The notes under the pieces were generated by a model. The model made no database searches and was not told the DNA's origin. It saw only the letters and a list, made by a program, of their open reading frames with translations. Positions 23,909 to 30,107 of a stretch of DNA of 33,589 bases are shown here, piece after piece; positions within the stretch are counted from its first letter, which is position 1; each line of letters begins with the position of its first letter. Both the position numbers and the translations under genes were made by a program. Source of the DNA: a virus; IMG/VR virus record IMGVR_UViG_3300013102_000052, positions 1-33,589 of that record, one strand, 5' to 3'.

Positions 23909-24442
23909 TCAGTTTACTAGGATGAAGTACAACAATAGGGTCGTAGCGATAAAGGATATCACCAGCTGCGGGAGCGAACCTTTCACCACACGGTTTCGCA
24001 CGTATAAATAAATTGTCGCAAAGTAGAACTGCCCGAAAAGCATTGGCGCAGCCCACATGTAGGTAGGCTTTGAATACCCCGCACGCCTGAGCATTCGAAT
24101 ATCAAGGACGATGAAGCAAAGCCAAACTAGTATCGCGATGACGCCCATGGTTGGAATTTTTTCTACCGGTGCGCCGTACACCATCAGAACCCATATCCCA
24201 GGAAATACCGCCACCAACCAAGCCCACAACTGAAACATGCTTTCTTTACGAATGGGTGGAGGCACAGTGAGACCGCTACCGAGTTCCGTTGCGCTGAGCG
24301 GACCCCAGTCAGCCATGCCCGCTCGCCAAACCAGAGTATCGAGATGCAGTCTGCTCTGGTTTAAAAGCTCCTGCATTGCAGTGGTTGTTACTGGCCCTTT
24401 CCTAGTGCCCGAATCATCGTAAAACCACTGCACGTCTGACAT
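23909..24442 (-). CDS. GYF-domain (DUF4339-like) membrane protein
   Basis: A 177-residue protein. Residues ~1-55 form a GYF_2-type domain (VQWFYDDSGTRKGPVTTTAM, then LVWRAGMADWGPLSA). Four membrane segments follow: around FQLWAWLVAVFPGIWVLMVY, MGVIAILVWLCFIVLDI, YMWAAPMLFGQFYFATIYLY and LVISFIATTLLLYFILV. ATG overlaps the mor stop (TAATG). It is the last early gene, before the terminator, and visibly more AT-rich than its neighbours, which fits an acquired extra gene. A role in superinfection exclusion or host membrane change is a guess; no phage assembly gene of this type is known to me. Confidence 0.8.
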   Translation of the reverse strand: MSDVQWFYDDSGTRKGPVTTTAMQELLNQSRLHLDTLVWRAGMADWGPLSATELGSGLTVPPPIRKESMFQLWAWLVAVFPGIWVLMVYGAPVEKIPTMGVIAILVWLCFIVLDIRMLRRAGYSKPTYMWAAPMLFGQFYFATIYLYVRNRVVKGSLPQLVISFIATTLLLYFILVN

Positions 24443-24885
24443 TAATGAATACTCCCTTTTGGTTCTTCGAATCCAAATAAATCGGGCCCATTGCGGCGAT
24501 GCAGTGCCCGTTGCCGGGCGATGATGTCATAAATCGTCGGGGAGGCAAGCCGATACTTCCTGACCAGTTCAGGCGGCTGAATGTTGTTGTCACGCCAATC
24601 TCGGAATATCGACGCATCCCGCATGGCCTTCTTCAGCGCTTCACCGCGCGGCAAATAAACCACGCTCCCCCCCATCACATCGCAAATCGCAAATACCACG
24701 AAGCGGGCGATCTCAGGGACATCAGTGCGCTCACCCAGCTTGGCACGCAACTCGGATTCGGCGATATCAACCATTTCCTTTAGAGTCCCCTCCCAACGCA
24801 AGAGGACTGCTGGATCTCCCATGTGAGCCAGAACTTTGGCCGGGTCGAGACTGTCCGAATCATCGGGAAACAGTTGCTCCGTCAT
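24442..24885 (-). CDS. mor: Middle operon transcription activator Mor
   Basis: A 147-residue protein of the Mor/C family. The C-terminal part holds the DNA-binding helix-turn-helix (PPELVRKYRLASPTIYDIIA), and the middle has VVFAICDVMGGSVVYLPRGE followed by ALKKAMRDASIFRDW, characteristic of Mor. Mu Mor binds as a dimer beside the -35 region of the middle promoter and recruits RNA polymerase. No separate C homologue is seen, so this protein may activate both middle and late promoters. ATG overlaps the gemA stop (ATGA). Confidence 0.92.
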   Translation of the reverse strand: MTEQLFPDDSDSLDPAKVLAHMGDPAVLLRWEGTLKEMVDIAESELRAKLGERTDVPEIARFVVFAICDVMGGSVVYLPRGEALKKAMRDASIFRDWRDNNIQPPELVRKYRLASPTIYDIIARQRALHRRNGPDLFGFEEPKGSIH

Positions 24886-25292
24886 GATGTTTGAACTCCC
24901 CGGCGTTTGGCATCGTACTCAAGCGCTGCAACTACGCCTTGAAGTTGCTTTGGACTCAACCACTCTGTCCGCTCAACCTTATACATCCGCACAGCCATGC
25001 CATCGGCATAAGCCCAACTGCGGCCAGCCGTAGTCAGTAAGGCGCCGATCTTGCCCACCAACTTCTCACGTCCCTGACTCGCCTTCGGTGCAACTCGACC
25101 GGGGTTCTTCTTCGGCTTCCAACCCAGTCGTTCAAACTCACTGAGCACTGCGGCCATTTGCAGTGGCTTCAGTCCCTTGGATGACTGCGCACCTGTAATG
25201 CGCAGAAGTAGTGCGCGGTAGGTTTCGTCATCAATCCCCAAGTCCTTTTTGGCTATGTGGATCTTCGATAACTGCATGTTTCGTGTGTTCAT
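24882..25292 (-). CDS. gemA: GemA family protein (Mu gp16-like)
   Basis: A protein of about 136 residues of the GemA/gp16 (DUF1018) family. KIHIAKKDLGIDDETYRALL and the RITGAQSSKGL segment are the family signature, with LSPKQLQGVVAALEYDAKRR at the end. In Mu, GemA alters host gene expression and DNA supercoiling and lies just before mor, as here. Starts at 25301, 25292 and 25277 are in frame; 25292 has GGAG/AGGGAG upstream at better spacing than 25301. Confidence 0.88.
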   Translation of the reverse strand: MNTRNMQLSKIHIAKKDLGIDDETYRALLLRITGAQSSKGLKPLQMAAVLSEFERLGWKPKKNPGRVAPKASQGREKLVGKIGALLTTAGRSWAYADGMAVRMYKVERTEWLSPKQLQGVVAALEYDAKRRGVQTS

Positions 25293-25344
25293 AGTCTCCA
25301 TTCTCCCTGCTTGATATTGACTGCCTACCCTGACAAGGACGCGA

Positions 25345-25755
25345 TTAGTGCAGGCGTGTGATTTCTGTGTTGTTTGCGACCAGGTGTTTCTTGAGGGAAT
25401 TGAAGCTTTTCCAGCAGTTGTCGTAGGTGTACCACTTCATTTCTGCTGCCTTGTCCGCTGCCCGCTTGCCATGCATACGTCGGTGAAACTCAAGATCCCT
25501 TTTGTTGTAAAGGCCACGAGTAACCTTACGCATAAAACGTCGGGTCTCTTCATGCTCGGGCTCGCCAGTACGGTTATCACACTTAAACCAGATACCTTTG
25601 AAGTAGCCATCGACATATATCGTCGTATACCAGCTATTGGTTTTAGGATCGGTAACTTGGTAGAGGTTTAGCTCGTATCCGTCGCACTTAAGGGCCATGC
25701 TCCCGTATGGGCTTGCCATCTGTTCTTTCAGCTCATCCCAATCAGATTGCTCCAT
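25345..25755 (-). CDS. Hypothetical early protein
   Basis: A 136-residue protein that I do not recognise. It is aromatic-rich in the middle (LNLYQVTDPKTNSWYTTIYV, GYFKGIWFKCDN) and strongly basic later (FMRKVTRGLYNKRDLEF, RRMHGKRAADKAAEMKW). The basic half could bind nucleic acid. Of two adjacent ATGs, 25755 has GAGG at the better spacing. A pair of strong hairpins lies just upstream. It is visibly more AT-rich than the head genes. Position between DUF3164 and gemA suggests an accessory early function. Confidence 0.65.
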   Translation of the reverse strand: MEQSDWDELKEQMASPYGSMALKCDGYELNLYQVTDPKTNSWYTTIYVDGYFKGIWFKCDNRTGEPEHEETRRFMRKVTRGLYNKRDLEFHRRMHGKRAADKAAEMKWYTYDNCWKSFNSLKKHLVANNTEITRLH

Positions 25756-25779
25756 CATTTCCTCGGCTGCTCGTCAGTA

Positions 25780-25824
25780 CCGGGCAACCACGCCCGGCAG
25801 ACCGCCCCGGTTTCCCGAGGCGGT
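25780..25824 (-). other. Tandem strong stem-loops in the early operon
   Basis: Two hairpins sit side by side in the 72-bp gap before the gene at 25755. One has a 10-bp stem (25801-25810 with 25815-25824, one G-U pair on the minus strand) closed by a GAAA tetraloop. The other is a perfect CCGGGC/GCCCGG stem (25780-25785, 25792-25797). Neither is followed by a U tract, so they may stabilise or process mRNA rather than terminate. Confidence 0.6.
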
Positions 25825-25830
25825 TTCGCT

Positions 25831-26064
25831 TTAGTGGATAGTCGGTTTGGTTTGAAGCAGCTCGCGGGTTGCCTTACAAACCTCGCAGTCACAGCCGGGC
25901 ATCGGTGAGTTAATGGGCAACGCAATGCGTCCCAGCAACTTGGCACCATTCACCATTGCATCTACAACGCGGCCTGCCGGGCTGCTGTGTAGATCGCTAT
26001 GGTTGTCGATGCTGATTGATACAGTGCCTTCGGTGTCATCTACGGTGATTTGGAACTTAGCCAT
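25831..26064 (-). CDS. Small hypothetical protein with CxCxxC motif
   Basis: A 77-residue protein. The N-terminal half is beta-like (FQITVDDTEGTVSISIDNHS). The C-terminal part carries CDCEVCKATRELL, a CxCxxC cluster that could bind metal, though a full zinc site would need another ligand or a dimer. Ribosome site is weak. It is a member of the early block of unknown genes, separated from DUF3164 by 41 bp. No function assigned. Confidence 0.6.
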   Translation of the reverse strand: MAKFQITVDDTEGTVSISIDNHSDLHSSPAGRVVDAMVNGAKLLGRIALPINSPMPGCDCEVCKATRELLQTKPTIH

Positions 26065-26105
26065 TGGACTACTCTTTCGATTCGGTGATTGGGTGGTAGC
26101 GAGGA

Positions 26106-26750
26106 TCAGTGCAGCGTCGACGGCGCCCTGTCGGCGACGAAGACGCTCGCGATATCCAGGGGGATCGGCGCGTACTGATCCGATGTCCCGATGCGCTCGT
26201 ATACCCGGATGTAGCTTTTCGAACCAACCACCTGGACGGCATCACCGATGGCCTGCATTGCGCGCTGCCACCGCTCGTCCTGGATCTCCAAACGACGCAG
26301 ACCGAGCACCCGGCCTGTGCTGATTTCACCGGCCTTGTCGGTGCGGAAGGCCTCATTCACCAACACACGCACTTCGCTGCGCGCATCCTGAGTCCACTCT
26401 GCGGCACACTCGTCGATCAGGGCGCGTGCGGCTTGTAGACGCTCGTCGAATTTGATCGAGTCCTGAACTGCGTGGACGATCTTGTACTGACCGTCGAAAG
26501 ACAGGAGGGTGACATTTCCTTTCTTGCCACCGATGGTGGCCTTGTACTGCTCAGCCGACAGTTCGACGAATGCCTTGATATCGCCGAATGCGGCTGCCTT
26601 GAGCTGCGCCAATACTTCCGACGCAAACTTGGCTTTGCAGACCAATTCGCTGACCAATTCGTCGCGAGCCAGGTCAATTGGCTTTATCAGTTCTTCGGGA
26701 ACCAAGTGGCCTTTGGCGTCTTGGCGAAAACCTGCTGGGATGTTGTTCAT
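26106..26750 (-). CDS. DUF3164 family protein
   Basis: A 214-residue protein of the DUF3164 family, common in early regions of Mu-like phages. Characteristic parts are FRQDAKGHLVPEELIKPIDL near the start, GNVTLLSFDGQYKIVHAVQD, and the RLQAARALIDECAAEWTQDA stretch. ATG 26750 overlaps the preceding stop (ATGA); an in-frame TTG one codon earlier is less likely. Its role is unknown; a DNA-metabolism or replication role is often guessed from position. Confidence 0.87.
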   Translation of the reverse strand: MNNIPAGFRQDAKGHLVPEELIKPIDLARDELVSELVCKAKFASEVLAQLKAAAFGDIKAFVELSAEQYKATIGGKKGNVTLLSFDGQYKIVHAVQDSIKFDERLQAARALIDECAAEWTQDARSEVRVLVNEAFRTDKAGEISTGRVLGLRRLEIQDERWQRAMQAIGDAVQVVGSKSYIRVYERIGTSDQYAPIPLDIASVFVADRAPSTLH

Positions 26751-27223
26751 CAAATATCTTCCATGCTTGTTTGTTGAGTGCCCTGGTTCGCCAGCTCAGC
26801 CAGCACTGCAAGGGCCTGCTTTTTTGAATCTTCGATCTCGTTGTCCGTCTTGCGTGCCGCACCTGGATTCGAACGGCGCTTCATCCCCGCCATGATCTGA
26901 TCAAGTGCTTTATTCCCGGTCTGGATCTGTTTTTCTGTTCGTTCCTGCTTGATGTAGCGCTGCTCAACTGGCTGAATCGGCAACTCACGCAGCAGCAGGG
27001 CAGGAGGCGGCCAGCGCTCGCAGCTTGCGAACAAGGTTTCGAACGCTTTGGCGATGCGCGAGGCGTCTTGTTCTTCGTTCCACTCCCGACCTTTGGTCAT
27101 AGCTACAAGCCAGATGTCCGCCGTTTTGGTGGCAGCGTCCGCTGCCGGAGCGCCATCGAGCCGCAGGGCGAGCAAGCCAGTTACACCCTTCGCGATTTCG
27201 CGCTTGAGCCAACCGTTATCCAT
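26750..27223 (-). CDS. Hypothetical early protein, helicase-loader-like in part
   Basis: A protein of about 157 residues. The stretch DASRIAKAFETLFASCERWP followed by PPALLLRELP resembles the core seen in small phage replication proteins of the lambda P/DnaC-loader type, but similarity is too slight to assign. The rest is helical and charged (NKALDQIMAGMKRRSNPGAA). I use ATG 27223 with GGAGG about ten bases upstream; it overlaps the preceding stop. If real, it might help replisome loading after transposition. Confidence 0.65.
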   Translation of the reverse strand: MDNGWLKREIAKGVTGLLALRLDGAPAADAATKTADIWLVAMTKGREWNEEQDASRIAKAFETLFASCERWPPPALLLRELPIQPVEQRYIKQERTEKQIQTGNKALDQIMAGMKRRSNPGAARKTDNEIEDSKKQALAVLAELANQGTQQTSMEDI

Positions 27224-27713
27224 TCGCCCAGTCCTCCAGGGCATTGATCGCGGCTACGGTCTGGCTTTGCTGACGCGGACGCACTGGTAAGGGAGTCCGG
27301 GGTTCCGGTGCCAAAACCACCGTTCCACCAACCGAAACAGGTTGGTACTGCGTCATGACCTGGTACAGCCAGCCATGACCCTTCAGTGGAGTGGCGAGCC
27401 TGCCGGATTCACGGGCTGTCAACGCTTGATCGATGGCCCACAACCAGCACTCTGGCGGAGCTTCGAACACCTGACCGCTGCGCTCGATGCGCTGCGCCTG
27501 AACATCTGGCAGCAGCTCGCCGAGCAGTTTCGCAACACGATCCAGAGTCAACTCCCGAGCCTCGGGACGGAACAAGCCGAGGTAACGCACCAGGGCATTC
27601 CCGAGAGGGCCGGACATCTTGAACGCGATCCCCAGTGCCTCGCGGGCGCCGTCATGAGCAATAAGCGCGTCAAGAGAAAGTGTGGTTCCGCAGTTCGGGC
27701 AACGAGTGCGCAT
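27216..27713 (-). CDS. Hypothetical early protein with N-terminal zinc-ribbon-like CPNC
   Basis: A protein of about 165 residues starting MRTRCPNCGTTLSLDALIAH. One CxxC knuckle is visible but a second pair is absent, so any zinc site would be partial. The rest is helical (LDRVAKLLGELLPDVQAQRI, CWLWAIDQALTARES) and includes a Pro-rich C terminus. ATG 27713 follows AGGGGG and overlaps the previous stop (ATGA); a 26-codon upstream extension is rejected. Not recognised beyond Mu-like early genes. Confidence 0.7.
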   Translation of the reverse strand: MRTRCPNCGTTLSLDALIAHDGAREALGIAFKMSGPLGNALVRYLGLFRPEARELTLDRVAKLLGELLPDVQAQRIERSGQVFEAPPECWLWAIDQALTARESGRLATPLKGHGWLYQVMTQYQPVSVGGTVVLAPEPRTPLPVRPRQQSQTVAAINALEDWANG

Positions 27714-28189
27714 CAATGCACCCCCTGATAGCGAACGCGAAGCACGCCACCGTAGGCCGAAACCATCGGCGCCGGATGCGTCTTGAACCATGCGATCTGT
27801 GCGTCAGACCATGCGCCCTCCGCCTCACTTTCAGGCATCGACCGGTGGTAAGCCTCCAACTGATCGCGGAACTGCCCGGCTTCGGCCGCTGTAGGGAAGT
27901 CAGCAATTTGGAAAGCCTCGCTTCCAAACTGGCTATTCAGCACCTCGACAAGCCACACACCAGCTTTGCGGGAACCAAACGTTAGACTTTCAGTCGTATC
28001 ACCCGCAGATACGTCCGGAATTTGATGTTCGACGAAAGAAAGCCCTCCCAGCTCCCTTGCTCTAACCTGCGCAAAATCGCGCGAAGCGGCGAACCCAATT
28101 ACGCGGCCTTCGCTGCATAAGCAAAACATCCGACCGCTCTCACGGACTTGGATCACTGGTGTAACGGGTGCATTAGTGGACAGTTGCAT
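27713..28189 (-). CDS. Hypothetical early protein
   Basis: A protein of about 158 residues with no family that I recognise. Parts such as SGRMFCLCSEGRVIGFAASR, GVWLVEVLNSQFGSEAFQIA and TAAEAGQFRDQLEAYHRS suggest a small alpha/beta fold. It ends WFKTHPAPMVSAYGGVLRVR. ATG 28189 has GGAGG eight bases upstream, preferred over ATG 28195 and GTG 28198. It overlaps the HTH gene by 17 bp. One TCTAACG motif (27980-27986) lies within it. Confidence 0.65.
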   Translation of the reverse strand: MQLSTNAPVTPVIQVRESGRMFCLCSEGRVIGFAASRDFAQVRARELGGLSFVEHQIPDVSAGDTTESLTFGSRKAGVWLVEVLNSQFGSEAFQIADFPTAAEAGQFRDQLEAYHRSMPESEAEGAWSDAQIAWFKTHPAPMVSAYGGVLRVRYQGVH

Positions 28190-28547
28190 AGCCATCACCT
28201 CCGCAATTCGGGTTGTTGGGGCATTGTTGGCAAGCGCGCCAGTGCTGCATCGCCATTGGATTGTGTGTCGGTGCTGAGCGTTGGTAAAAACCTTGGCACT
28301 GCTCGACCGTCAGACTCTCTCCAGCAGCGACACACTCGATACGTCCAAGCACTTCCATTACTCGCCGCTCAACTCCGGCGGTGCTTGGGCTTGAATATTT
28401 GTTGGCCAGCACCAGGCTTACAGCAGTACGACTCATGCCAATGCGCTCACCCGCTTTAGCGCGATTCGTCGCCGTTACCTCAGCAGCAAGCAGTCGTACA
28501 AACAGAGGCGGCTCGGCGCCCCAGTTGGAAAGATTCACAGTAGTCAT
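28173..28547 (-). CDS. HTH protein with C-terminal Cys cluster
   Basis: A 124-residue protein. Residues ~20-60 form a helix-turn-helix (ATNRAKAGERIGMSRTAVSL, VLANKYSS) like LacI/XRE types. The C-terminal end has CQQCPNNPNCGG, a CxxCx5C cluster that could bind zinc or an Fe-S centre. Such proteins follow MuB and a winged-helix gene in B3-like Pseudomonas phages. It probably regulates early genes, but its target is unknown. ATG overlaps the upstream stop (ATGA). Confidence 0.72.
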   Translation of the reverse strand: MTTVNLSNWGAEPPLFVRLLAAEVTATNRAKAGERIGMSRTAVSLVLANKYSSPSTAGVERRVMEVLGRIECVAAGESLTVEQCQGFYQRSAPTHNPMAMQHWRACQQCPNNPNCGGDGYATVH

Positions 28548-29323
28548 TGCAGGCCTCCAGACTCTTCGGTCGATGCCAGCTCAAGACGTGTGCGCTGGAC
28601 AAGATCGTTTGGAAGTTTGACTGGGCCGCTGTCGCGGTTTGCCAGATCAAGCCATTCACTCAGCAGATCGCGAGATCGCAGCAACGCAATCCCCGGCTCA
28701 ACCAAGCTACGATCAGCGCCAAAGGTGCCAGTGGTTTTCGTGAACACCAGTTTGTTGAGGTTGGGGTCGTAGACTTGCAGAGAGTCCAACTGCCGCAGCT
28801 CGGGAGGGCGCGGCCCCGTGTTTTTCGCGCTTATGAGCTTGTAGGTGTCTTGAGCATGTGCGCCGTTCTCTGTCTTTATCAGATAGCCCGCTTCAGTCAG
28901 TGCGTTCATGTACTGACGCACTTTGATGGGGGTCAGGACTGCCTCTGCGGTCGATGCCGTTTGTGCCACGTCCTCAACAGTCAACTCCCCGTTCAATATC
29001 CGCAAAGTTCGCCAGATGTTTTCGGTGGCAAGGTGGGCGTAGGTGCGCTGGCCCTTACTGTTCAGGCGAGGATGCTCCGCACCTTCATCCCGAACCAAAG
29101 CAAACACGCGACCCTCTTTCCCTTTCGGGGTTTCGATTACCTTGATGATTCCCGCTTTGGTAAGAGCCTGGAAATAACGGGTAATGTCACTGGGGTGCTG
29201 CCCGCTACGCCGTGCGATGTCATTGATTGAGAAGCCCGGACGAAGCAATCGAATGGACTCCCACATGTGCTGCCGAGGTTCTTTGGCGCCTGTAACCAAC
29301 AGGTGAGGGGTGCGACCAGCCAT
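28544..29323 (-). CDS. Twin winged-helix DNA-binding protein
   Basis: A 259-residue protein with two winged-helix-like repeats. The first is about 20-80 (SIRLLRPGFSINDIARRSGQ, then ITRYFQALTKAGIIKVIE). The second is about 100-165 (IWRTLRILNGELTVEDVAQT, then VRQYMNALTEAGYLI). The C-terminal third (RSLVEPGIALLRSRDLLSEW) is helical. Such architecture fits a DNA-bridging or regulatory protein working with the MuA/MuB replication complex; similar genes follow MuB in B3-like phages. ATG overlaps the MuB stop (TAATG). Confidence 0.72.
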   Translation of the reverse strand: MAGRTPHLLVTGAKEPRQHMWESIRLLRPGFSINDIARRSGQHPSDITRYFQALTKAGIIKVIETPKGKEGRVFALVRDEGAEHPRLNSKGQRTYAHLATENIWRTLRILNGELTVEDVAQTASTAEAVLTPIKVRQYMNALTEAGYLIKTENGAHAQDTYKLISAKNTGPRPPELRQLDSLQVYDPNLNKLVFTKTTGTFGADRSLVEPGIALLRSRDLLSEWLDLANRDSGPVKLPNDLVQRTRLELASTEESGGLQ

Positions 29324-30045
29324 TAGCGAACTCTCCGGCTAGGGGCTTCTCCAGTGAACCAGGCTTTTGATCCCCATGCCGCCAAATCGACATAGTCGAG
29401 CATCATTGCCGAGGCTTCGGACTGAACCCTGTAGAGATTAACGGCGATACGGCGCAAGCAGCCTTTGGTTACTCGGTTTAAGTCTTCCAAAAGATCATCA
29501 CCGAACTTCAGATCGGGATAACTTTCACCGGCGAGTTGACGGACGTCCTCAAGAGTCGCGGGTTGGGCAGGCACCCACTCCAGCACACGGTTATGCAGGC
29601 GTTCCAGGCGCTGTAGAGATGATGGAACACGCTCTTCGCCGATCAGGACAATCGTGCCCTCACTCGCGTTGTAGATATCGGTCAACACGTTGGCTGCCGC
29701 CTTGTCGAGCAGGTATTGCACATCGTCCACAATCAGCGGACGGCGTGAGGCTGAGAGTTGGATCGCGATCTGATCCACCATTTCGGAAAGGGTACGTCCC
29801 GGCAGAATGCTCATATCGCGAAGAATGGCGAGCAAGAATGCTTTCTTGCTCCAAGTGTCGCGGCATTCGGTGTAGTAACAACGATGCTGATTGGCTGCAA
29901 AGGCCGCTGCTGCGCTCTTGCCGTAACCGCTTGGACCGTACATGGCGACAAGCCCTGGAAGGCCCACAGGTCTTGCCTGAGCGCGTTTCATCGCGCCGGA
30001 AAGCAACCCGACATTTGTCAAAGGAACAATCTTGGTTACACTCAC
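29323..30045 (-). CDS. Transposition target-choice ATPase, MuB-like
   Basis: A 240-residue AAA+ ATPase of the MuB/IstB type. Walker A GPSGYGKS is at 37-44, Walker B LIVDDVQYLLDKA near 100-112, and a sensor-like IVLIGEERVPSSL follows. The C terminus is basic and helical. MuB polymerises on target DNA, gives target immunity, and stimulates MuA. The start is GTG 30045, six bases after AGGAGA; a longer frame starting at GTG 30081 has no ribosome site. It is shorter than Mu MuB (312), lacking part of its N-terminal region. Confidence 0.9.
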   Translation of the reverse strand: MSVTKIVPLTNVGLLSGAMKRAQARPVGLPGLVAMYGPSGYGKSAAAAFAANQHRCYYTECRDTWSKKAFLLAILRDMSILPGRTLSEMVDQIAIQLSASRRPLIVDDVQYLLDKAAANVLTDIYNASEGTIVLIGEERVPSSLQRLERLHNRVLEWVPAQPATLEDVRQLAGESYPDLKFGDDLLEDLNRVTKGCLRRIAVNLYRVQSEASAMMLDYVDLAAWGSKAWFTGEAPSRRVR

Positions 30046-30067
30046 TGTGCTTCTCCTATCTAGTCTG

Positions 30068-30085
30068 GCGTGCTGCAACACGCCG
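30068..30085 (-). other. Hairpin between transposase and ATPase genes
   Basis: GGCGTG and CACGCC form a perfect 6-bp stem with a 6-base loop in the MuA-MuB gap, about 20 bp upstream of the MuB start. It could tune relative MuA and MuB expression. No U tract follows. Confidence 0.5.
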
Positions 30086-30107
30086 ACTTCCTTTAGGCGG
30101 GGTGTTG

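Noticed and set aside
27980-27986. TCTAACG site in the unknown early gene as a real operator
   Set aside because: A single isolated copy within a gene is expected by chance; kept only as part of the motif count.
30046-30081. Longer MuB-like start at 30081 (GTG)
   Set aside because: No ribosome site there, while GTG 30045 has AGGAGA at good spacing.
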